Assembly: GCA_022819825.1 (NCBI GenBank)
Contig: JAJEGM010000023.1
Coordinates: forward strand, 1 to 60,122
Reading direction: 5' to 3'
From: Acidimicrobiia bacterium
GTDB taxonomy: Bacteria; Actinomycetota; Acidimicrobiia; Acidimicrobiales; Bin134
DNA: 60,122 nucleotides
In this document: piece by piece, positions 17,461 through 26,167 of the stretch
Layout of the letters: every line of letters starts with the position of its first letter
Position numbering within the stretch: position 1 is the stretch's first letter
The notes under the pieces: generated by a model
What the model was told of the DNA's origin: nothing
Database searches by the model: none
Seen by the model: the letters and a program-made list of their open reading frames with translations, nothing else
Position numbers and translations under genes: made by a program

Positions 17461-18978
17461 ATGGCCAAGCCGAACATCTTGGTGGTGATGGCGGATCAGT
17501 TGGCACCGCATTTCACTGGTGCTTACGGCCATCCGCTGGTGAAGACGCCGGCGATGGACGCCTTGGCCGAGCGGGGAGCTCGATTCGACGCCGCCTACTG
17601 CAATTTCCCGCTGTGTGCGCCTTCGCGGTTCTCGATGATGTCAGGGCAGTTGGCGTCGACCATCGGGGCGTGGGACAACGCGGCCGAGTTCCCGGCGTCG
17701 GTTCCCACGCTGGCCCACTACCTCAACTTGGCCGGATACCGCACGGTGCTGGCCGGGAAGATGCACTTCATCGGGCCCGACCAGCACCACGGGTTCGCCG
17801 AGCGGCTAAACACCGAGATCTACCCCGCTGACTTCGCCTGGACCCCTGATTGGGACAACGCCGATGAGCGGATCGACAAGTGGTACCACAACATGGACAG
17901 CCTGTCGGAGGCCGGCCAGGCGCTGGCCACCTACCAGCTCGACTACGACGAGGAAGTGGGTTTCGCGGCCATCCGCAAGCTCTACGACTTGGCCCGCGAC
18001 AGCGACGACCGGCCGTTCTTCCTCACGGTGGCGTTCATCCACCCCCACGATCCCTATGTGGCCCGCCCCGAGTGGTGGGACCTCTACGACCACGACGACA
18101 TCGACCTCCCCGATCCTGTGGGTCTCGACTCGCTTGATCCCCACAGCCACCGCTTGCGCTACGGATTCGAAATCGACACGGTCGGCTACACCGACGAGCA
18201 GTGCCGCAACGCCCGCCACGGCTACTACGCCAACACCAGCTACATCGACGCGTGGCTGGGGCGGATGGTCCGAGCGCTGGAGGAGACCGGCGAGCTCGAC
18301 AACACGGTGGTGATCGCCACCAGCGACCACGGCGACATGCTGGGGGAGCGGGGGCTGTGGTTCAAGATGAGCTTCTTCGAGCGGTCGCTGCGGGTGCCGT
18401 TCATCATGGCGGGTCCCGGGGTGGTAAACACCACGGTCCCCAACGCCTGCTCCCTGCTCGATCTGGCGCCCACTCTGCTCGACATCGCCGCCGATGGTGG
18501 CACTCCGATAGAGCCGGGAGTCACGCTGGCCGGGCGGAGCCTGTGGAATGCGGCCACCGGGGGGAGCGACCCAGTTGACGAGGCCCTTGCCGAGTACACC
18601 GCGGAGATGACCTCCCACCCCATGTTCATGATCCGCCGGGGCCGCCACAAGTACATCCACTGCGACACCGACCCCGCCCTGCTCTACGACCTGGAAACCG
18701 ACCCGCAAGAACAAGACAACCTGGCCGACGATCCCGACCATGCGGACCTGGCCGCGGAATTCGCTGCCGAGGTGAGCCAGCGCTGGGACAGCGACGCCAT
18801 CCGGGAGCAGGTGTTGGCCTCCCAACAGGCCCGGCGGCTAGTGCATGCCGCCATGGGCGACGACAGCCGCATCTCATGGGACTACTCGCCCGCCCAAGAC
18901 GCCACCAACCAATACGTGCGCGACCACATGGACTGGGCCGAGGCCGGCGCTCGCAGCCGGTTTCCCGAGTTGGGCTGA
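17461..18978 (+). CDS. betC: Choline-sulfatase-like type I sulfatase
   Basis: 505 residues. The sulfatase signature C52-A-P-S-R lies in PLCAPSRFSMMSGQ, so Cys52 would become formylglycine. Metal-binding blocks are MADQ near residue 10 and TSDHGDMLGERGLW near residue 290. LCAPSRFSMM, AEFPASVPT, AGKMHFIGPDQ and YHNMDS are strongly BetC-like, pointing to hydrolysis of choline-O-sulfate to choline and sulfate. No choline dehydrogenase or betaine gene is adjacent. No signal peptide, so it is cytosolic. Symbol given with moderate confidence. Confidence 0.78.
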   Translation: MAKPNILVVMADQLAPHFTGAYGHPLVKTPAMDALAERGARFDAAYCNFPLCAPSRFSMMSGQLASTIGAWDNAAEFPASVPTLAHYLNLAGYRTVLAGKMHFIGPDQHHGFAERLNTEIYPADFAWTPDWDNADERIDKWYHNMDSLSEAGQALATYQLDYDEEVGFAAIRKLYDLARDSDDRPFFLTVAFIHPHDPYVARPEWWDLYDHDDIDLPDPVGLDSLDPHSHRLRYGFEIDTVGYTDEQCRNARHGYYANTSYIDAWLGRMVRALEETGELDNTVVIATSDHGDMLGERGLWFKMSFFERSLRVPFIMAGPGVVNTTVPNACSLLDLAPTLLDIAADGGTPIEPGVTLAGRSLWNAATGGSDPVDEALAEYTAEMTSHPMFMIRRGRHKYIHCDTDPALLYDLETDPQEQDNLADDPDHADLAAEFAAEVSQRWDSDAIREQVLASQQARRLVHAAMGDDSRISWDYSPAQDATNQYVRDHMDWAEAGARSRFPELG

Positions 18979-18997
18979 GCGGCCGGCTCTCCAGCTG

Positions 18998-20674
18998 CTA
19001 GGGCTTCAGGCGCAGGGCCAGCAGGTGGGGGATTCCAGGCTCCTCCACGAGTCCGATGGGATAGATGATCATGTCGTCGGCCACCGCGGGCCAGCCGTTG
19101 GTGGCCCCGGCGGCCTGATGGCGCCACACGATCTCACCGGTGGTCCGATCGAGGGCCAACAGCTCCCCGAAGAACGTAGAGGTGAACAGAAGGTCGTTCA
19201 CCACCGTCATGCCGCCGAACGCGTCTGCGGCGGGAACGTCAGGGAACTGGGAGATGATCTCGACGTCCCAGGCGACGTCGCCCGTTGCGATGTCGATGGC
19301 CACCACGTTGCTGGGGCGGGTGAACAGTTGGGTGCCCTCGCCGCCGCTGGTCACCTGGTCGGACTCGTAGTAGCTGGGGGCGTTGACCACCACGGCGTAG
19401 AACACGCCGTCGGCTGCCGCCACCGGAGTCACCATGCCGCCCTGGGCACCGGGCATCACCTCCACCGGCTTGTCGAAGCTCTCCAGGTGGTCGTTCTGGT
19501 GCTGGCCCACCGACGTGCGCCACAGCACCTCGCCGGTGGCCGGATCGTGGCCGAACGCCACCCCGCCCTTACCCGCAGTAACGAGGATGTCGCGGTCCAA
19601 ACCGTGATCTTCGGCACGGGCCAGCGTCACCAGCACGTGGTCGCGGTCGAAGATGTCATGAGGAAAAGCCTGGAACCCCCAGCGCAGTTCGCCGGTGGCT
19701 GCGTCCAGCGCCACCGTGCCGCTGGTCCACCGGTTGTCGCCCGGACGGCTTGATCCCGCTGGCCAGCCGGGGGCGCCGGGGAAGGGGTAGGGGTTGCCCA
19801 CTCCGAAGTACAGCGTGCCGGTCTCGGTGTCCAGCGCGGGGGGATACCACGCTCCGCCCCCGCTGTTGATGCTGGGGTTTCCCCACAGGTCCTCGTCCTC
19901 CACGGTGGCGAACGACCACACGATCTCGCCGGTGGCCTGGTCCAAGGCGTGGATGGTGCCCCGGGCCCCGGCGGGGAAGCCGCTGGTGGCCGCGTACACC
20001 AACCCGTTGTAGGCGAACGGCTGCACGTTGATCTCGCTGAGGTCGCCCCCGGTGATGTCGGTGGCCCAGACCTCCTCGCCGGTGTCGGCGTCGTAGGCCG
20101 CGATGAGCTGGCCCCGCTGGCGCCAGCCGATCTTGGTGGCGAACACCTTGCCCCAGCCCAAAACGACCCCCGAGGGGCCGTACATGCCGCCCCGGCGCCC
20201 CGCCGTCCAGAGAACCTTGCCGGACTTGCGGTCGATGGCCTGTACCCCGCCGTCGAGGCCGGCCACATACACCCGGTCGCCCAAAATGAGCGGCGTGGTG
20301 GCCAAATTGCCCCAGGTGCTCCCGCCGGGAACATCGGCAGTCCAGGCCACCTCTAGTCTGTGCACATTGGACGAGTCGATCGGGCTGTCGAACGTGGCCC
20401 GGGTGGCGGCGTTGTCCCGATTGGGCAAGGGCCAATCGGCGGCATGCTCGATCACTTCAGGCGGGCTGCCGCCCGGCGAATCCGCAGGAGTTGCCTCGGG
20501 CGCCGATGCCGGTTCGGCTTCAAAGGTCGCTTGGGCCTGTGGTTGCCCTGCCATCGGAGTGGAATCAGCCGTCGGCGCCGCTGGCTCGGCCGACTTCTCA
20601 GAAGATGAGCAGGCCGACAGGGCCAGCAAGGCCGCTAGGGCAATGGCAGTCAATCGTCGGCCATTGGCGCCCAT
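18998..20674 (-). CDS. PQQ-type beta-propeller lipoprotein (quinoprotein dehydrogenase-like)
   Basis: 558 residues from ATG 20674. Signal peptide with lipobox LSAC gives lipidated Cys22. A Ser/Ala/Pro-rich linker leads into repeated propeller blades such as RKSGKVLWTAG, ATGEIVWSFA, ATGEVLWRTS and TTGEIVWRHQ. These are the tryptophan-docking blades of PQQ alcohol dehydrogenases. The paired-Cys disulfide of classic methanol dehydrogenases is not seen, so cofactor binding is unproven. The longer upstream reading is rejected because it lacks a signal peptide. It is divergent from the candidate selenoprotein, with 69 bp between starts. Confidence 0.78.
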   Translation of the reverse strand: MGANGRRLTAIALAALLALSACSSSEKSAEPAAPTADSTPMAGQPQAQATFEAEPASAPEATPADSPGGSPPEVIEHAADWPLPNRDNAATRATFDSPIDSSNVHRLEVAWTADVPGGSTWGNLATTPLILGDRVYVAGLDGGVQAIDRKSGKVLWTAGRRGGMYGPSGVVLGWGKVFATKIGWRQRGQLIAAYDADTGEEVWATDITGGDLSEINVQPFAYNGLVYAATSGFPAGARGTIHALDQATGEIVWSFATVEDEDLWGNPSINSGGGAWYPPALDTETGTLYFGVGNPYPFPGAPGWPAGSSRPGDNRWTSGTVALDAATGELRWGFQAFPHDIFDRDHVLVTLARAEDHGLDRDILVTAGKGGVAFGHDPATGEVLWRTSVGQHQNDHLESFDKPVEVMPGAQGGMVTPVAAADGVFYAVVVNAPSYYESDQVTSGGEGTQLFTRPSNVVAIDIATGDVAWDVEIISQFPDVPAADAFGGMTVVNDLLFTSTFFGELLALDRTTGEIVWRHQAAGATNGWPAVADDMIIYPIGLVEEPGIPHLLALRLKP

Positions 20675-20743
20675 TCCATCGACTGTAGGGGCAAGAGGAA
20701 CACGGGGCGGTACTGTGTGGACGACCCCAGCCAAGGAGGAGGC

Positions 20744-21304
20744 ATGGCACGAATTCGGATTCCCGACGGCCCCGAAGAGGAGCTGCACCGACTGTGGATG
20801 ATGACGCCGGCGCTGTCCGGACCGGCATCGGCGTTCAGCGGCGCGGTGTACAACGAGAGCAAGCTCCCCGTGCGGTTGCGGGAGCTGCTGCGGATGAGGA
20901 TTGCCCAGATCAACGAATGCGTGGTTTGACTGGACACCCGCATTGCGTCGTTGGCGCAATATGAACTGAGCGAGGACGACTACCTAAACGTCGGAAATCG
21001 CAACGAATACGACGGCTTCAGCGAAGCCGAGCGCGATGCTCTGGAGTACGCGGAGAAATTCGCGGTCGACCACCTGTCCATCGACCAGGAGTTCATGGAC
21101 CGCATGGTCGGGCACTTCGGCGAAGAGCTGGTGGTGGAGATGACCCTGGCCATCGGCTGCTGGATCGCCTTCGGACGGCTCAACCAGGTGATGGACGTAG
21201 TCGTGTCCTGCCCGCTGCGCATGAAGGGCCCCGACGAGGCCCGCGAGGTGCTAGAGGCATCCGACGGCGACCTCCTGGCCATGCGCTCCGCCCGATTCGC
21301 CTAG
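20744..21304 (+). CDS. AhpD/carboxymuconolactone-decarboxylase-like protein with in-frame TGA, candidate selenoprotein
   Basis: 187 codons including TGA at 20927-20929 (codon 62); the frame is otherwise open on both sides. Upstream text LRELLRMRIAQINEC and downstream text LDTRIASLAQYELSEDDY match one continuous AhpD-like protein whose motif is normally ECxxCLDxH. Here it reads E58-C59-V-V-[TGA62]-L-D-T-R, so TGA replaces the second redox cysteine. Read as selenocysteine, this gives a CxxU peroxidase/thiol-oxidoreductase motif in a 186-residue protein, a normal family length. AAGGAGGAGG precedes ATG 20744. The usual following His is Arg65+1 position R. Alternatives are a nonsense mutation or sequencing error. 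Confidence 0.75.
20942..20960 (+). promoter_or_regulatory. Candidate bacterial SECIS hairpin
   Basis: ATTGCG (20942-20947), loop TCGTTGG, CGCAAT (20955-20960): a perfect 6-bp stem, extendable by a U-G pair to leave loop CGUUG. It starts 12 nt after the TGA codon, and the loop begins 18-19 nt after it. Known bacterial SECIS elements place a small G/U-containing loop about 16-37 nt downstream of UGA for SelB binding. The hairpin is inside the coding sequence, as in fdhF. Confidence 0.6.
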
Positions 21305-21331
21305 ACCCATCTGCCGCCGAGCGGCGGCCTC

Positions 21332-22501
21332 TCAGCGGAATAGGCGGCCGAAGGTCCGCAGGTCGTCGGTGAACAGCTCGGGCTGCTCGAAGGGGGCGAA
21401 GTGGCCGCCTTTGGGCTGCACCGACCAGTGGACGATGTTGTAGCGGCGCTCGGCCCACGCCCGCGGGGTTTGCAGCAGTTCTCGGGGGTAGACGGCGTGG
21501 CCGGTGGGCACGGTGATCTGGCCCGCCCAGGAATCCACTGCTGAGGTGCCGGCCCGGGCCGACTCCAGATACAGCCGCCCGGATGACGCCGCAGTGGCGG
21601 TGGTCCAGTACAGCATCACGTTGTCGAGCAACTGGTCTTTGGTGAACACGCTCTCCAGATCGCCGTCGTCCAGGTCGCACCAGTGCTGGTATTTCTCAAT
21701 GAACCAGGCGGCCAGACCGGCGGGGGAGTCGTTGTGGGCCACCGCCAGGGTCTGGGGTTTGGTGCTCAGCATGGCCATGTAGCCGGTGCCCCCGGTGATC
21801 ACCTCCAGCGACCGGGCCATGGCCGCCTGTTCGGCCTCGGTCACCCCCTCCATCATCTTCTCGGGGTCGGCGGCCTCTTCAGCGGTGGGCTGGGCGAAGA
21901 GCATGTTGAAGTGGGCGGCGATGAGCCTGTCGCCGTAGGCCTCGGCCATGCGCCGGGTGACCAGCGCCCCCCAGTCGCCCCCCTGCACGATGTAGCGGTC
22001 GTAGCCCAGTTGCTCCATGACCCCGGCGATGGCCTCGGCGCAGCGGTGCATGTCGACGCCGGGGTTGGCGGTGGGTCCGGAGAAGCCGTAGCCGGGCAGC
22101 GACGGGACCACGATGTGGTAGGCGTCGGCCGGGTCGCCGCCGTGGGCCGCCGGATCGGACAACGGTCCCATCATCTCCCGGAACTCCACCACCGAGCCCA
22201 TGTACCCGTGGATCATCACCATGGGCAGCGCGTCGGGCTCGGGCGAGCGCACATAGTAGAAGTGCACCTTCTCGCCGGCCGCAGTGGTGGTGAACTGAGG
22301 AAAGGCGTTGAGGTAGACCTCCCGGGCTCGCCAGTCGTAGCCGTCGGCCCAGTACTCGCAGAGTTCGCGCATGTAGGCCACGTCGGCGCCGTCGGCCCAC
22401 CCTGGCCGCACGGTGTCGGGCCACCGGGTCATGGCCAAACGCTGGTGCAGGTCGTCTAGGTCAGCTTGGGAAATGTCGATCTCGAACGGCTCGATGCTCA
22501 T
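21332..22501 (-). CDS. Epoxide hydrolase (EHN-type alpha/beta hydrolase)
   Basis: 389 residues. An N-terminal EHN lid domain (DLHQRLAMTRWPDTVRPGW) precedes the hydrolase core. Oxyanion motif HGYMG near residue 98, nucleophile elbow GGDWG with D176, and the C-terminal GGHFAPFEQP histidine. Asp as nucleophile is the epoxide-hydrolase hallmark, turning epoxides into diols. It follows the ABC permease by 34 bp on the same strand and may be co-transcribed, though a functional link to metal transport is not obvious. Confidence 0.88.
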   Translation of the reverse strand: MSIEPFEIDISQADLDDLHQRLAMTRWPDTVRPGWADGADVAYMRELCEYWADGYDWRAREVYLNAFPQFTTTAAGEKVHFYYVRSPEPDALPMVMIHGYMGSVVEFREMMGPLSDPAAHGGDPADAYHIVVPSLPGYGFSGPTANPGVDMHRCAEAIAGVMEQLGYDRYIVQGGDWGALVTRRMAEAYGDRLIAAHFNMLFAQPTAEEAADPEKMMEGVTEAEQAAMARSLEVITGGTGYMAMLSTKPQTLAVAHNDSPAGLAAWFIEKYQHWCDLDDGDLESVFTKDQLLDNVMLYWTTATAASSGRLYLESARAGTSAVDSWAGQITVPTGHAVYPRELLQTPRAWAERRYNIVHWSVQPKGGHFAPFEQPELFTDDLRTFGRLFR

Positions 22502-22535
22502 TCCCGCAGCGTGTCATAGACCTGCGTGGGCACCG

Positions 22536-24134
22536 CTAGTCGAAATGATCGGCCCGGCGGACGACGAAGATCCAGGTGAGCACGGCCGACAGCACCACGA
22601 GCACGCCCGACCAGATGCCGGCCTCGGCCACGAAGGCCTCCTCGATGCTGTTGAACGCCTTGGTGGTGAGGGTGGGGAAGTCGAACGGGGCGATGAGCAG
22701 GGTGATGGGCAACTCCTTCATCACTGACAGCATCACCAGCCCGCCCCCGGCCAACAGCCCCGGTGCCATGAGCGGCAGTTCCAGCGACCGGAAGCGGCGC
22801 ACCCATCTGGCGCCCAGCGTGCGGGCCGCGTCGGTCAGCCGGGACGACACCGCGGCCACCGCCACTTGGGACGTGCGCATGGTCTGGCCTCCGAAGCGCA
22901 CCATGTAGGCGAACACCAGCAACACCAGGGTGTTGCGGAGGTGGCTGCCGACGTCGGTCTTCAGGGTCCAGAACAGCAGCGCCAGCCCGATGAGGATTCC
23001 GGGAAGTGCGAATGCCGACACGATCACCGCGTTGGCCACCGTGCCGATCCGGGAATGGTGGCGCACGACGAGGTAGGCGGCGGGGAGCACCAGAGCCACC
23101 GAGACCACCGCGGCCAGAAGGCTGCCATAGGCGGTATTCCAGGTAGGCGACCAAACGTCATCCCATCCCACAAGAAGGTCTCGTCCGCCGGATGCCTCCA
23201 GCCTGATGCCATCGATAGTCCAATCGGCCAGCGATGCCATCGGCCCCAAAAGCGCCAGCGCCACCGCTCCGGCCAGGAACGCCACCGCAACCGGTTTGGC
23301 GCGGCCCAGCCGATAGACAACCGGGCTCCGCGATCGCACCGGTGCGGCGTGCTCATATCGCCGCGTTGCGCCCCGCTCAACCAACACCACAACCGCAGCC
23401 AGCACCAGCAGGATCACGCTGAGGGCCATCGAAACTGGTTGATTGTTGAGCCGAGTGGTGTAGATAGCCCGGCTCAGCGTGTCGTAGCGCATGAGTTGCA
23501 CCGCTCCGAAGTCGCTGATGGCGTAGAGGAACACCAGCAGGGTGCCAGCGCTGATGGCAGTCGCCGTCTGGGGCAGCACCACTCTGCGGATGACGGTCAG
23601 CGGGCTGTCGCCCAGCAGACGAGCGGTCTCCTCGGCCGACCCGGGCAGGCGCCGCAGCCGGGCGGCCACGGGCAGGTACACATAGGGATAGGTGAACAGC
23701 GTGAGTGCCAGCCACGCGCCGAATAGGCCTCGTATCTCCACGTCCCACACCAGGCCCAGGTTGTCCAGCCAGTCGGACAGGAGTCCGCCGGGGTTGAGGG
23801 TCCGGATCAATGCCGCCGCGCCGATGAACGTGGGGAACACCAGCGGAAGGGGCAAAAGCGCCTGCCACATGCGCTTGAGCGGGACGTCGCACCGGGTGGT
23901 CAACCAGGCCAAGGCGGTGCCGAGCACTGCGGTGGAGGCCGAGACCAGCACGGCCAGTCGCAGTGTGCGCAACAACGGCCCCTGGGTGCGCTGGGAGAGC
24001 AGCACGCCCAGCGGATCGCTGTGGAAAGTGAAGTTGCGCCACACCAAGTAGCCGGCGGGAAAGGCGAATCCCACGGTCACCACGATGGCGAGCACCTTCA
24101 GCAGTGCCGGGGAATGGATTGTCGGCGACCGCAC
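22536..24134 (-). CDS. FbpB-type ABC permease with two fused permease domains (iron-type)
   Basis: 532 residues, about 12 transmembrane segments in two BPD_transp_1 halves. Coupling-loop motifs are EETARLLGDSPLTVIRRVVL near residue 195 and the second-half DAARTLGARWVRRFRSLELP near residue 450. Fused double permeases of this type serve Fe3+ and related importers. A DtxR/IdeR-like iron box lies 30 bp upstream, which supports iron. No substrate-binding protein gene is in the window next to it. The partner ATPase is the next gene upstream. Confidence 0.83.
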   Translation of the reverse strand: MRSPTIHSPALLKVLAIVVTVGFAFPAGYLVWRNFTFHSDPLGVLLSQRTQGPLLRTLRLAVLVSASTAVLGTALAWLTTRCDVPLKRMWQALLPLPLVFPTFIGAAALIRTLNPGGLLSDWLDNLGLVWDVEIRGLFGAWLALTLFTYPYVYLPVAARLRRLPGSAEETARLLGDSPLTVIRRVVLPQTATAISAGTLLVFLYAISDFGAVQLMRYDTLSRAIYTTRLNNQPVSMALSVILLVLAAVVVLVERGATRRYEHAAPVRSRSPVVYRLGRAKPVAVAFLAGAVALALLGPMASLADWTIDGIRLEASGGRDLLVGWDDVWSPTWNTAYGSLLAAVVSVALVLPAAYLVVRHHSRIGTVANAVIVSAFALPGILIGLALLFWTLKTDVGSHLRNTLVLLVFAYMVRFGGQTMRTSQVAVAAVSSRLTDAARTLGARWVRRFRSLELPLMAPGLLAGGGLVMLSVMKELPITLLIAPFDFPTLTTKAFNSIEEAFVAEAGIWSGVLVVLSAVLTWIFVVRRADHFD

Positions 24135-24163
24135 AAGGAGCGACTTTATCCACAGGAGCCCAG

Positions 24164-24182
24164 AAAGGTAAAGCTTGCCTTA
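24164..24182 (-). promoter_or_regulatory. Candidate DtxR/IdeR iron box
   Basis: AAAGGTAAAGCTTGCCTTA matches most of the 19-bp IdeR consensus TWAGGTWAGSCTWACCTWA (about 15-16 of 19, counting W/S ambiguities) and keeps its imperfect dyad. It sits in the 99-bp gap between the ATPase gene and the permease gene, so the permease may have its own iron-controlled promoter. Confidence 0.5.
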
Positions 24183-24233
24183 CACCTATTGGGAAGCGGG
24201 CTGGAGTTTGCTGTCGTCTATCGATGGTCGGGA

Positions 24234-25280
24234 TCAGCCGCGGTCGAAAGCCACCGCAGGCGGACCGATGTAGGAGGGGGCGACCCGGTCGCCGGAGGAA
24301 AAGCTCTGCGTGCCGCTCACTCGCACGCGGAGACGGACCCCGTCGGGGTTGGCCACGGTAACCACGGCATCAGCACCCTGGAACTCGAAGTTCTCCACGG
24401 TGTGGGTGGCACCCTCGCCCTCGGCCGCGCGCAAGTCCACGTCCTCGGGCCTCACCGCCACCTCAACCGGGCCCTGACGAGGTTCGAGGAGGGGAACAGG
24501 CCCGAAATCGGTTTCGGCTGTGGAGCCCGCAGCCTCCGCGGGGTACATCGACACCGCGCCCACGAACGCCGCCACCCAGGGTGTGGCCGGGTGGTGGTAG
24601 ACCTCAGACGGCGATCCGGACTGCACAATGCGGCCCGCGTCCATCACCGCCACCCGATCGCCCAGCACCAATGCCTCTTCTCGGTCGTGGGTCACGAACA
24701 CCGCGGTCATGTCGGCATCGCGCAGCAGCTCGCGCACCTCGGAGCGAACCTCGCGCCGCAGAGCGGCGTCCAGATTGGAGAAGGGCTCGTCCAGCAAGAG
24801 CACTTTGGGCTTGGGGGCGATGGCCCGGGCCAGCGCCACCCGCTGCTGCTGGCCGCCCGAGAGGGTGTCGGGGGTGCGTTCCTGTATTCCCGGCAAGTTC
24901 ACCAACTCCAGCGTTTTGGCCACCTCTGCGATTCGCTGACGTCGCGGGACCCCGTAGCCCACGTTTCCGGCCACATCTAGGTGGGGGAACAGCGCCCAAT
25001 CTTGGAACACCATGCCCACCTGGCGATCCTCAGGCCGGATCCAGGAGCGGTGGCCGTCCACAGGGTTCCCGTCCAACACCACCTTGCCCTTGTCGGCTTG
25101 CTCCAAGCCGGCAATGAGCCGCAGCAAGGTGGTCTTTCCGCATCCGCTCGGCCCCAGTAGAGACAGCATCTCCCCGGGATGCAGAGTCAGATTGAAGTCG
25201 ACCAGCACCTTGGTGGCACCGAACGACTTGTGCACGCCCTCGACGGACAGCAGCGGAGCAGCGGAATCGGCGACTGACAC
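24234..25280 (-). CDS. FbpC/PotA-type ABC transporter ATPase
   Basis: 348 residues. Walker A GPSGCGKTT near residue 43, Q-loop MVFQDWALFPHL, signature TLSGGQQQRVALARA, Walker B VLLLDEPFSNLD and H-loop VTHDREEA. A C-terminal TOBE-like region (PVEVAVRPEDVDLRAAEGEG) follows, as in Fe3+/spermidine/thiosulfate importers. It pairs with the fused permease downstream on the same strand. The substrate is inferred as ferric iron from the iron box, not from the ATPase itself. Confidence 0.88.
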   Translation of the reverse strand: MSVADSAAPLLSVEGVHKSFGATKVLVDFNLTLHPGEMLSLLGPSGCGKTTLLRLIAGLEQADKGKVVLDGNPVDGHRSWIRPEDRQVGMVFQDWALFPHLDVAGNVGYGVPRRQRIAEVAKTLELVNLPGIQERTPDTLSGGQQQRVALARAIAPKPKVLLLDEPFSNLDAALRREVRSEVRELLRDADMTAVFVTHDREEALVLGDRVAVMDAGRIVQSGSPSEVYHHPATPWVAAFVGAVSMYPAEAAGSTAETDFGPVPLLEPRQGPVEVAVRPEDVDLRAAEGEGATHTVENFEFQGADAVVTVANPDGVRLRVRVSGTQSFSSGDRVAPSYIGPPAVAFDRG

Positions 25281-25372
25281 TTGGCCGACAGGCTAACCGG
25301 CGATATCAGAGGCCGGTCACATGTGCTGGCCTGCTCGACCTCATTGCCTCTGGGTTACAGTCCCGGATTGTG

Positions 25373-26158
25373 ATGGTTGCCACCGGCCACGGACCGATCG
25401 AGGTGCATGTTCGCGGGCAGGGTCCGCTGGTGGTGATGCTGCCGTCGTTGGGCCGGGGGGCGGCCGATTTCGACCGCCTGGCCGCCGACGTGGCTGCTGC
25501 GGGCTACCGGGTGGCGTGCCCCGAGCCTCGGGGCCTCGGGGCCAGCGCGATGCCCGACCGGGAGGAGACTCTGGCCACTCTGGCTGCCGATGTGGCCGCG
25601 GTGATCACCGAGATCGGTGGGGGACCCTCAGTGATTGTGGGGCACGCCTACGGCAACCGGATTGCTCGCATGACCGCCACCAACCACCCCGAGCTGGTGG
25701 AGAGCCTGGTGCTGTTGGCCTGCGGCGGGTTCATTCCCGTCACCGACGAGATGGCCGTGGCCATGAGGACCATCTTCGACCCCCGCAATCCGCCCGAAGT
25801 CCGCCTAGATGCAGTAGCCCGGGCGTTCTTCGCGCCGGGCAACGACGCCAGCGTGTGGGCCGACGGCTGGTTCGCGAAGCTGGCCCGAGCCCAGGAGCAG
25901 GCCACCGTGTCCACCCCGGTGGGCGATTGGTGGGCCGGAGGCCGCGCCCCCATGCTGGCGGTGCAGCCCGCCGACGACCGCCTGGCCGTGCCCGCCAATG
26001 CCGATGCCCTGGCAGAGGCCGTCGGCGACCGGGTGGAGGTGGTGGTCATCCCCAACGCTGGCCACGCCCTGCTGCCCGAGCAGCCCGAAGCCGTGGCCCA
26101 AACGGTAATCGGCTGGCTCGACCGCAGGTTTGGCCGTTCCCCCGTCGAAGTGGGGTAA
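25373..26158 (+). CDS. Alpha/beta hydrolase-fold protein lacking the nucleophile serine
   Basis: 261 residues. The oxyanion region LPSLGRGAADFDRLA and the central EPRGLGAS turn are typical. The nucleophile elbow reads VGHAYGN, so the expected Ser is Ala92. Candidate acid D201/D202 and His231 (NAGHALLPEQ) are kept. The protein may be a non-hydrolytic member or use another residue. GTG at 25370 directly precedes ATG 25373 and either may start translation. Divergent from the ABC ATPase with a ~92-bp gap. Confidence 0.75.
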   Translation: MVATGHGPIEVHVRGQGPLVVMLPSLGRGAADFDRLAADVAAAGYRVACPEPRGLGASAMPDREETLATLAADVAAVITEIGGGPSVIVGHAYGNRIARMTATNHPELVESLVLLACGGFIPVTDEMAVAMRTIFDPRNPPEVRLDAVARAFFAPGNDASVWADGWFAKLARAQEQATVSTPVGDWWAGGRAPMLAVQPADDRLAVPANADALAEAVGDRVEVVVIPNAGHALLPEQPEAVAQTVIGWLDRRFGRSPVEVG

Positions 26159-26167
26159 TGGCCGAAG

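Noticed and set aside
20951..21304. Separate small gene starting TTG 20951
   Set aside because: Same frame as the upstream half, no ribosome site, and it would start in the middle of the AhpD-like fold. A single readthrough protein explains both halves better.
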